41,372 bases of DNA, taken from positions 1 to 41,372 of the forward strand of contig JAHWJP010000011.1 of NCBI GenBank assembly GCA_019348355.1, read 5' to 3'. Under the pieces are notes generated by a model. The model searched no databases. It saw only the letters and a list, made by a program, of their open reading frames with translations, and was not told the origin of the DNA. Each line of letters opens with the position of its first letter. Position 1 is the stretch's first letter. Both the position numbers and the translations under genes were made by a program. Of this stretch, positions 35,883 to 41,372 are shown piece by piece. The DNA is from Actinomycetota bacterium (GTDB taxonomy: Bacteria > Actinomycetota > Actinomycetes > Mycobacteriales > SCTD01).

Positions 35883-36059
35883 CTCGTGGTCCTCGTCCCT
35901 GTCGTCCCGGCCGCGGCCGGTGCCTGCGGGTTCCTGTGCCCGACGGTACTGCCTGAGGCGGTCCCCAGGGCAGTGCTTCCGGTGGGCGATCGGCGCCCCG
36001 TGCTCGGTCTGCCGCCTCGAGCCCGGGCGTGTCGCCCGGCCTCGTGGCGCCTGTCGAAC

Positions 36060-36692
36060 CTAGCGCCCCGCGGCCTTGAGCGAGGCGGTCTTGCGGGTGG
36101 CGACGACCTCGTCGATGAGGCCGTAGTCCACTGCTTCCTGGGCGGTGAGGATCTTGTCGCGTTCGATGTCCTTACGGATCAGGTCGGCCTCGCGGCCGGT
36201 GTGCAGGGCCAGCATCTGCTCCAGCAGGGCCCGCATGCGCAGGATCTCGCGGGCCTGGATCTCGATGTCACTGGACTGGCCCTCGCCGCCACCGGAGGGC
36301 TGGTGGATCAGCACCCGGGCGTGCTCGAGCGCGAGCCGCTTGCCCTTGGTGCCCGCCGAGAGCAGGACGGCGGCGGCGGAGGCCGCCTGCCCCATGCAGA
36401 TCGTCTGGATCTCGGGCTTGACGAACTGCATCGTGTCGTAGATGGCGGTCAGCGCCGTGAAGGAGCCGCCGGGCGAGTTGATGTAGATCGAGATGTCGCG
36501 GTCCGGGTCCTCGGACTCCAGGTGCAGCAGCTGGGCCATGACGACGTTGGCGACGCCGTCGTCGATCGGCGTGCCCAGGAAGATGATGCGCTCCTTGAGC
36601 AGGCGGCTGTAGATGTCGAACGAGCGCTCCCCGCGAGAGGTCTGCTCGATGACGATCGGGATGGTGTAGTTCGTCGGGTCCATAAAGGTCAT
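36060..36692 (-). CDS. clpP2: ATP-dependent Clp protease proteolytic subunit ClpP2
   Basis: Serine protease subunit, 210 aa, forming a hetero-tetradecamer with ClpP1. It has [18 protein letters not shown], nucleophile Ser105 in GQAASAAA, His130 in LIHQPSGG, and the Asp of KDIERDK (about 175). AGGAGG lies 8 nt before ATG 36692 and overlaps the clpP1 stop codon (CTAGGAGG), so the two genes are tightly coupled with a 12-nt gap. Confidence 0.97.
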   Translation of the reverse strand: MTFMDPTNYTIPIVIEQTSRGERSFDIYSRLLKERIIFLGTPIDDGVANVVMAQLLHLESEDPDRDISIYINSPGGSFTALTAIYDTMQFVKPEIQTICMGQAASAAAVLLSAGTKGKRLALEHARVLIHQPSGGGEGQSSDIEIQAREILRMRALLEQMLALHTGREADLIRKDIERDKILTAQEAVDYGLIDEVVATRKTASLKAAGR

Positions 36693-36704
36693 GTCGTGGT
36701 CCTC

Positions 36705-37397
36705 CTAGGCCCGGGTGCCGGCGCCGGACGGCACCTGTGTCGCGCCGGTGACGACGTGGTCGACGAAGCCGTAGTCCTTGGCCTCCTCGGCCGAGAACCA
36801 GCGGTCCCGGTCGGAGTCCTTGTTGATCTGCTCGACCGTCTGGCCGGTGTGGAAAGCGATCCGCTCGGCCATCTTGTTCTTGGTGTAGAGCATCTGCTCG
36901 GCCTGGATCGCGATGTCGGACGCGGTGCCCCCTATCCCGCCGGAAGGCTGGTGCATCATGATCCGCGCGTGCGGCGTGGCGTAGCGCTTGCCGTTCGCCC
37001 CGGCGCAGAGCAGGAACTGTCCCATCGAGGCGGCGAGGCCGAGCCCGACCGTAGCGACGTCGTTGGCGACGAACTGCATGGTGTCGTAGATCGCCATGCC
37101 GGCCGAGACCGAGCCGCCGGGTGAGTTGATGTAGAGGAAAATGTCCCGCTCGGGGTCTTCGGCCGCCAGCAGCAGCAGCTGAGCGCAGATCGCATTGGCG
37201 ATCTCGTCCATCACCGGCGAGCCGAGGAAGATGATGCGCTCCTTCAGCAGGCGGTTGAAGACCTGGGCGTCCAGGCCCATGTCGCCCCCGCCGGTGCGGG
37301 CAGCCGCGGCGGGGATGGCCGTCCCGAGGCCGGCGACGACCAGGCCCGAAGCCGGATCGCCGGCCGCTGCGGATGTCGCCGGGAAAGAGTGGGTCAC
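36705..37397 (-). CDS. clpP1: ATP-dependent Clp protease proteolytic subunit ClpP1
   Basis: Partner of ClpP2. The catalytic triad is Ser124 (LAASMGQ), His149 (MMHQPSGG) and Asp194 (INKDSDRD). With GTG 37397 the protein has 230 aa and a 40-residue N-terminal extension rich in Ala/Gly before [13 protein letters not shown], longer than usual and probably a cleaved propeptide; a start at ATG 37280 (MGLDAQ) is an alternative. TAGTGT at 37457-37462 (minus) is a possible -10. Confidence 0.93.
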   Translation of the reverse strand: MTHSFPATSAAAGDPASGLVVAGLGTAIPAAAARTGGGDMGLDAQVFNRLLKERIIFLGSPVMDEIANAICAQLLLLAAEDPERDIFLYINSPGGSVSAGMAIYDTMQFVANDVATVGLGLAASMGQFLLCAGANGKRYATPHARIMMHQPSGGIGGTASDIAIQAEQMLYTKNKMAERIAFHTGQTVEQINKDSDRDRWFSAEEAKDYGFVDHVVTGATQVPSGAGTRA

Positions 37398-37466
37398 GAA
37401 GGCCTACCTCGGATCGGGGACGGAACGGTGCTGCCTGTCATTGCTGCCTGCCCGCGACACTAATGC

Positions 37467-37496
37467 CGTCCGCCGACACGGACTGCCCGGCGGACG
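37467..37496. terminator. 9-bp hairpin between tig and clpP1
   Basis: CGTCCGCCG (37467-37475) pairs with CGGCGGACG (37488-37496) across 12 nt. It lies 27 nt after the tig stop on the minus strand and just upstream of the clpP1 promoter region. It may end or attenuate tig transcripts. Confidence 0.5.
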
Positions 37497-37523
37497 CCCG
37501 TTTCGCTGTGGGCGCAGGCCCCG

Positions 37524-38939
37524 TCAGTCCTCGTCCAGGTAGTGGACGGTGCCGTCGTCGTGCGTGTGGAACGGCCGGCCCTCGTCGTCCAGCTCGGTGT
37601 CGTCGGCGGGCTGTACGGACGCCAGGTCGCCCCGCAACTGTTCGAGGTCGATGGCATTGCCCGCGGAGTCCGTGATCGACGCGGCCTGCATGACCGTCGC
37701 GAGCGCCTTCCCGCGGCGGATCTCGGCCACCAGAGTCTGGATCGAGCCCGACTCGATCGCCTCCTGCATGTACTGCTCCGGCGGGACGCCGGCGGACTGC
37801 GAGCGACGCATCAGGACCTCGCGGAACTCGTCGTCGGTGATCGCCAGCTGCTCGCGCTCGGTGATCGCGTCGAGGACGAACTGGGCCTTGATGGAGGTGG
37901 TCGCGCCGTCGAGCAACTGCTCGTCGAAGTCCTCCTGGCTCTTGCCCGAGTTCTCCAGGAACTGCTCGAGCGTCAGCCCGGCGCCCTGCAGCTGCTGGGT
38001 GGTGTTCTGCTTGCGCCACTCGAGCTCGGCCTCGAGGACCGACTCCGGCAGCGGGAGGTCGACCGCAGCGAGCAGCGCCTCGAGGACGTGGTCGCGGACC
38101 GCGTTGCCCTGCTCCTGCTTCCCGGCGAGCATCAGGCGGGTGCGGATGTCCTCCCGCAGCTCCTCCAGCGTGGCGAAACCGGTCGTTTCCGCGAAAGCCT
38201 CGTCGGCATCGGGGAGTTGCCGCTCGTTGACCGCCTTCACGGTGACGGCGACATCGGACAGCTGACCGGCGTACTGCCCTGCAATCAGGGTGGTGGTGAA
38301 CGTCGTGGCGTCGCCGGCGCTCTTGTCGAGCACCGCCTCGTCGATGCCGTCGAGCAGGTCGCCGGCGCCGATCTTGTACGACAGGCCCTGCGCGTTCCCG
38401 CCCGGCACCTCCTCCCCCCCCACGGTCGCGACCAGGTCGAGGGTGAGGTAGTCGCCGTCGACGGCAGGCCGCTCCACCGGAGCGAGCGTGGCGTAGTGCA
38501 GGCGCAGGTCGTCGAGCTCGGCGGTGATGTCCTCCTCCTCGACGATCACCTCGTCGACGGTGACGGACAGCGAGGCGAAGTCCGGAAGGTCGAATTCGGG
38601 GCGTACGTCGAACTCGGCCGTGAAGGCGAGCTCCACGCCGTCGTCGAGCTTGGTGACGTCGACCTCCGGCCGGCTGACCGGCGCCACGCCGGATTCGGTC
38701 ACGGCCTCGGAGTACAGGCGGGGCAGCGCCTCCTGCACCGCCTCCTGCAGCACGACACTGCGCCCGACGCGCTGGTCCAGGATGCGTGGCGGCACCTTGC
38801 CGGGCCGGAAGCCCTGCACCTTCACCGACGCGCCGATGGTCTTGTACGCCTTCACGAGCTCGGGCTCGAGCTCCTCGAACGGGACCTCGACCGTGAGGCG
38901 GACCCGGGTCGGGCTCAGGGTCTCGACGGCGCTCTGCAC
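37524..38939 (-). CDS. tig: Trigger factor
   Basis: Ribosome-associated chaperone and peptidyl-prolyl isomerase. The 471-residue protein has the ribosome-binding signature QGFRPGKVPPRIL in its N-terminal domain (about 43-55), an FKBP-type domain (about 150-240, from YLTLDLVATVGG) and the long helical C-terminal substrate arms, ending in an acidic tail (DDTELDDEGRPFHTHDDGTVHYLDED). GTG 38939 follows GAAGGA by 8 nt. It precedes clpP1 by 126 nt on the same strand, the common arrangement in actinobacteria. Confidence 0.97.
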   Translation of the reverse strand: MQSAVETLSPTRVRLTVEVPFEELEPELVKAYKTIGASVKVQGFRPGKVPPRILDQRVGRSVVLQEAVQEALPRLYSEAVTESGVAPVSRPEVDVTKLDDGVELAFTAEFDVRPEFDLPDFASLSVTVDEVIVEEEDITAELDDLRLHYATLAPVERPAVDGDYLTLDLVATVGGEEVPGGNAQGLSYKIGAGDLLDGIDEAVLDKSAGDATTFTTTLIAGQYAGQLSDVAVTVKAVNERQLPDADEAFAETTGFATLEELREDIRTRLMLAGKQEQGNAVRDHVLEALLAAVDLPLPESVLEAELEWRKQNTTQQLQGAGLTLEQFLENSGKSQEDFDEQLLDGATTSIKAQFVLDAITEREQLAITDDEFREVLMRRSQSAGVPPEQYMQEAIESGSIQTLVAEIRRGKALATVMQAASITDSAGNAIDLEQLRGDLASVQPADDTELDDEGRPFHTHDDGTVHYLDED

Positions 38940-39006
38940 AGGGAAGATCCTTCATCTCGGATTGGCGCGCGACACGACACAGCGCGCCGTAGAAAGGGAG
39001 AGAGCG

Positions 39007-39079
39007 TCGGGGCGGGGAGACTCGAACTCCCGATCTCCTGCTCCCAAAGCAGGCGCGCTAGCCACTACGCTACGCCCCG
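39007..39079 (-). tRNA. tRNA-Pro (anticodon TGG)
   Basis: Acceptor arms CGGGGCG and CGCCCCG pair. The anticodon stem CCTGC/GCAGG encloses loop TTTGGGA with anticodon TGG, and the T-arm contains GTTCGAGTC. The discriminator is A and CCA is not encoded. Confidence 0.95.
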
Positions 39080-39116
39080 CGTGACTCGGGGATCACTCTA
39101 GGCCCCGGGCGCTCGC

Positions 39117-39187
39117 GCGGGCGTAGCTCAATGGTAGAGCCCCAGTCTTCCAAACTGGCTACGCGGGTTCGATTCCCGTCGCCCGCT
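39117..39187 (+). tRNA. tRNA-Gly (anticodon TCC)
   Basis: Acceptor GCGGGCG pairs with CGCCCGC. The D-arm is GCTCAATGGTAGAGC, the anticodon stem CCAGT/ACTGG encloses loop CTTCCAA with anticodon TCC, and the T-arm is CGGGTTCGATTCCCG. Its 3' end faces the integrase gene and is the likely integration site of the element to the right. Confidence 0.96.
39160..39187 (+). other. Candidate attL (3' end of tRNA-Gly)
   Basis: Tyrosine integrases commonly recombine in the T-arm and acceptor region of a tRNA gene and regenerate it. Here the int gene ends 80 nt from the tRNA 3' end and points toward it. The matching attR would be a direct copy of this segment outside the window. Confidence 0.4.
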
Positions 39188-39195
39188 CTCCGAGA

Positions 39196-39213
39196 AGCCG
39201 CAGGTCAGCGGCT
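39196..39213. terminator. Hairpin just downstream of tRNA-Gly
   Basis: AGCCGC (39196-39201) pairs with GCGGCT (39208-39213) across 6 nt. A second inverted repeat, CCGGAT/ATCCGG, lies at 39222-39227 and 39244-39249. These may end the tRNA transcript, or be arm-type sites for the integrase. Confidence 0.4.
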
Positions 39214-39267
39214 GTACGGTGCCGGATCACAGGATCAGCTCCAATCCGGATGATCTTCGCGTGCCCG

Positions 39268-40440
39268 CTACGTGCCCGTAGCACGCGGACGTGCCCGGCC
39301 TTGTGCGTTCAGCGGCGGACCCGGGCGACCCTCTTGTGCGGCGTCGTCGATCTGGCCCGTGGCCAATCTGGAGAGCGCGGCGGCGATGGCGGCGTCCCGG
39401 TCGGCGGTGGCGTGCTGGTAGATCAGCGCCGCCCGCATGGACGCGTGGCCCATCCGGGCCATCAGCTCCTTGGTGCTGGCGCCGGTCGCCGCCGCGAGGG
39501 TGTTGCCGGTGTGACGCAGGTCGTGGAAGCGGAAATCCGGCAGGCCAGCTCGCTCCCGGGCCTTCACCCACGTCGTTCGGAAGCCGCCTCTGGTGAGCGG
39601 CCGGCCCAGGCCGTTGGTGAAGACCAGCGACGCAGCCGGGTCGGGGTAGGCAGCGATGTGCCCGCGCAGGTCGTCGAGCAGATGTGGCGGGATGTGCACC
39701 GTACGGACACCGGCTGCGCTCTTGGGCGTGTCCAGCACCAGGCTGTTGTCCTCCAGCTCGACGTACTGCCGGTCGATCCGCATCGTGCCGCGGTCGAGGT
39801 CGAGGCGGTCGTGGCTGAGGGCGACGAGCTCGCCCCACCGGGCGCCCGACCATGCCGCGAGCAGGATGAACATCCGGTAGCGAGGCGGTACGGCGTCTGC
39901 GAGCGCCTGCACCTGCGCGAGCGACGCCACGCTGCGCTCGGCGCTGCGGGCCACCCCGGCGCCGCGGACGGTGCACGGATTGCGGGTGAGCAGCTCGTCA
40001 GCGACAGCGGTGTTGAGCATCGCCCGCAGCAGGGCGTAGGCCTGCCGAGTCGGGGTCGGCGAGCCGTCCCGGGACAAAGTCGCGTGCCAGGCCCGGACGA
40101 CGCTGGGCGTGACCTGCTCGAGCGGCAGGTGTCCGAGTTGCGGGAGAACGTACTTGTCGAGCAGCCAGCGGTAGAGCTCCCGAGTGCGGATCTTCAGGTC
40201 CGCCCGCGCCGGGAGCCAGCTGTCCGCGTAGGCGGACAGCACCAACTGGTGGGAGCTCGGGGCGACCCACTGACCGCGCGCGATGTCGGTCTCGACGGCG
40301 GCAAGCCACCTGTCGGCCGAGGTCTTGGTCGCAAACGTGCCGGGCGCGGGATGGTCGCGGCCGTCGGGGGTGCAGTACCGGGCCTGCCAGCGACCTGACG
40401 GAAGCTTGCGCACCCGGCCGAACCGGCGCCGACCAGCCAT
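39268..40440 (-). CDS. int: Tyrosine-type site-specific integrase
   Basis: Integrates and excises the element by recombination at att sites. The 390-residue protein has an N-terminal arm-binding region (RVRKLPSGRWQARY, residues 9-22), a SAM-like core-binding domain (about 65-150) and the catalytic domain with Arg201 (GARWGEL), Lys240 (TPKSAAG), His306 and Arg309 (HDLRH), His332 (MGHAS) and nucleophile Tyr341 (YQHA): the complete set. ATG 40440 is chosen over 40479 because AAGGAG lies about 7 nt upstream and the AP2-like arm domain starts here. It ends near the 3' end of tRNA-Gly. Confidence 0.95.
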   Translation of the reverse strand: MAGRRRFGRVRKLPSGRWQARYCTPDGRDHPAPGTFATKTSADRWLAAVETDIARGQWVAPSSHQLVLSAYADSWLPARADLKIRTRELYRWLLDKYVLPQLGHLPLEQVTPSVVRAWHATLSRDGSPTPTRQAYALLRAMLNTAVADELLTRNPCTVRGAGVARSAERSVASLAQVQALADAVPPRYRMFILLAAWSGARWGELVALSHDRLDLDRGTMRIDRQYVELEDNSLVLDTPKSAAGVRTVHIPPHLLDDLRGHIAAYPDPAASLVFTNGLGRPLTRGGFRTTWVKARERAGLPDFRFHDLRHTGNTLAAATGASTKELMARMGHASMRAALIYQHATADRDAAIAAALSRLATGQIDDAAQEGRPGPPLNAQGRARPRATGT

Positions 40441-40587
40441 GGCTGTACTCCTTGATCGAGAGCGTGGATGACCCGCCATCAGGCCTCGCGCGCGCGGGCT
40501 ACGCCAGGAACGGGCGCCGATCTGTGGATGTCGCCGCGACTGTGGACAACTGGTCGTCGTCGTGACGGCACGGCATGAGGGCGCTTG

Positions 40588-40812
40588 TCAGGCGCTCAGA
40601 GCCTCGGGCTCCGAGGTCCTCACCGTGCCGGCGTAGCTGCCGGCGGCGCGTAGCCGCGAGACGAGGGCGCTGAGGTCCTCGACGGGGATGCGCCGGCAGC
40701 TGTCGATCCGCACCGAACCGAGGGCTCCGGCCCGCATCAGCTCGTAGACCTTTGAGCGGCCGACGCCGAGCACGGCGGCGGCCTCCATCGGCGTCAGCAG
40801 AAGCTTGTCCAT
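40588..40812 (-). CDS. xis: Excisionase-type helix-turn-helix protein
   Basis: A 74-residue MerR/excisionase-fold DNA-binding protein: LLLTPMEAAAVLGVGRSKVYELMRAGALGSVRIDSCRRIPVEDLSALVSRL (shown in the gene at about residues 4-54) is the winged-helix segment that binds curved DNA at att sites. ATG 40812 has GGGGAG 6 nt upstream. It precedes int by 147 nt on the same strand, the common xis-int order in actinobacterial elements. It could also regulate int. Confidence 0.88.
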   Translation of the reverse strand: MDKLLLTPMEAAAVLGVGRSKVYELMRAGALGSVRIDSCRRIPVEDLSALVSRLRAAGSYAGTVRTSEPEALSA

Positions 40813-41164
40813 CGTTGTCTCCCCACGTCGGTCCCGAACGCCAACGCGACCGGGCTGCTCGTGACGGCGAGTGGGCCGTCACCTACTGAAGGTGCGGTGG
40901 AGACCCGAGCTGTGACAGGTGATCTTCAGATATTTGAGCGGGCAAGAGTCTGATCCCAGCCAAGCCGAGCGGGGCGTGGTGGAGCGAGACGGCACTCGGA
41001 AGGGGAAAAGAGTCTTGCCCGTGGGGCCGTGACCCTTGCCCGGGCACCACAAAGTCTTGCCCGATGGAGGACAGCCTTCTTTGGTAGGAGCCGCTGCGAA
41101 GACAGCCGATCCTGAGGCAGGATCGCCTGCGACCCGGCGGACAAGGTGGCAGGAGAGCGGTGAC
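40813..41164. other. Spacer of the mobile element with repeated AGTCTTGCCCG motifs
   Basis: No gene is supported in these 352 bp. AGTCTTGCCCG occurs at 41011-41021 and 41053-41063 as direct repeats 42 bp apart, with a partial copy CCTTGCCCGG at 41034-41043 and an inverted relative CGGGCAAGAGTCT at 40939-40951. The spacing (about four helical turns between the two full copies) suggests a protein-binding array, perhaps an operator for the divergent xis and DUF262 genes. A long minus-strand frame here looks non-coding. Confidence 0.55.
41011..41063 (+). repeat. Direct repeats AGTCTTGCCCG, 42-bp period
   Basis: Two perfect 11-bp copies with a degenerate copy between them. They lie 100-150 bp upstream of the DUF262 gene start. 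Confidence 0.6.
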
Positions 41165-41372
41165 GTGGGCTTCCAAACCCCGCAGTACAGGGTGAGCGAT
41201 CTCCTGGCCAAGGTCGGGGACGGCCGCATCCAGCTACCGGACTTTCAGCGCGGCTACAAGTGGGACGACGAGCGCATCAGGTCGCTGCTCGTCACAATCA
41301 CGCTCGGCCACCCGCTTGGCGTGATCATGCTGCTGCAGACGGGCAACGACCAGGTGCGCTTCAAGCCCAAGC
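41165..41372 (+). CDS. DUF262 (GmrS-like) protein, 5' part only
   Basis: The first 69 residues of a DUF262 protein: VSDLLAKVGDGRIQLPDFQRGYKWDDERIRSLL contains the family signature (I/L)PDFQRGY.W, followed by ITLGHPLGVIMLL. The domain has the ParB/Srx-like nucleotide-hydrolysing fold of GmrS in type IV, modification-dependent restriction; a DUF1524 HNH nuclease domain often follows in the same protein. That part would lie outside the window. GTG 41165 follows AGGAG by 9 nt. A role in defence against foreign or modified DNA is an inference from the family and from its location on a mobile element. Confidence 0.85.
   Translation, partial: MGFQTPQYRVSDLLAKVGDGRIQLPDFQRGYKWDDERIRSLLVTITLGHPLGVIMLLQTGNDQVRFKPK

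Larger units (their letters stand above)
39188..41372. mobile_element. Left part of an integrative element at tRNA-Gly
   Basis: Order from the left: tRNA-Gly, int (minus), xis-type HTH (minus), repeat-bearing spacer, DUF262 gene (plus) cut by the window edge. This is the standard left end of an actinobacterial integrative element or prophage. Its right end and cargo lie outside. Whether it is conjugative, phage-derived or a satellite cannot be told. Confidence 0.65.

Noticed and set aside
40499-40882. 127-codon minus-strand ORF over the excisionase gene
   Set aside because: It overlaps xis in another frame and is Arg-rich shadow sequence; xis has the HTH motif and a good ribosome binding site.
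40879-41229. Minus-strand ORF of 116 codons in the mobile-element spacer
   Set aside because: It overlaps the repeat array and the DUF262 start on the other strand, lacks a ribosome binding site and has no recognisable domain.

Overview
The window is very GC-rich and comes from an actinobacterium. The evidence is a tig–clpP1–clpP2–clpX block with two different ClpP subunits, a PASTA Ser/Thr kinase, a MacS/MacR-type two-component pair, a DUF222 (13E12-type) HNH protein, and many starts preceded at 6–8 nt by a TAnnnT -10 hexamer, as in leaderless actinobacterial transcription. The gene set pknL-like kinase / type II DAHP synthase / RNase AS / acyltransferase / ArsA-like ATPase / SRPBCC protein recalls the region around Rv2176–Rv2185c of Mycobacterium tuberculosis. 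Pfk / two-component pair / ROK glucokinase recalls the glkA region of Streptomyces. I cannot name the genus from sequence alone.

Layout. 1–500: 5' part of thiG on the minus strand under a TPP riboswitch. 500–1060: no convincing gene, but two copies of a 61-bp nested palindrome. 1060–4918: secreted LysM/SLT lytic transglycosylase, PASTA kinase and endonuclease IV. 4943–10968: sulfite-oxidase-like molybdoenzyme, type I DAHP synthase, secreted LVIVD protein, a sigma-like protein fused to a membrane anchor and an Ig-like domain, and type II DAHP synthase. 11017–13720: phosphofructokinase with PPi-type residues, a flavoprotein, an RlpA remnant and two more palindromes. 13723–20557: RNase AS, then a three-gene operon for the osmolyte N-acetylglutaminylglutamine amide (asnO–ngg–M42 peptidase), then glycerol kinase. 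20615–26199: two-component system, PlsC-type acyltransferase, esterase, a DUF2007-like membrane protein and a TIGR00300 (probable ornithine cyclodeaminase) protein. 26225–31278: EEP-family protein, CxxC protein, ROK glucokinase, DUF5304-like protein, ArsA-like ATPase, SRPBCC protein, metallophosphoesterase and a partner of unknown function. 31384–34573: DUF222/HNH protein under a LexA-type box, and a PLP decarboxylase. 34605–38939: clpX, clpP2, clpP1 and tig. 39007–39187: tRNA-Pro and tRNA-Gly.

From tRNA-Gly(TCC) rightward the content changes to a mobile element. A tyrosine integrase abuts the tRNA 3' end, an excisionase-type HTH gene follows, then a spacer with repeated AGTCTTGCCCG motifs, then the start of a DUF262 (GmrS-like) gene cut by the window edge. 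DUF262 proteins are common in DNA-modification-dependent defence, so the element probably carries defence cargo.

The most unusual items are the 61-bp palindrome family whose stems change together while GATC ends and a GTTGA motif stay fixed, the membrane-anchored sigma-like protein, the tRNA-Gly element with its DUF262 gene, the SOS-boxed HNH gene, and two genes (TIGR00300 and EEP) whose conserved N-termini lie upstream of any standard start codon.
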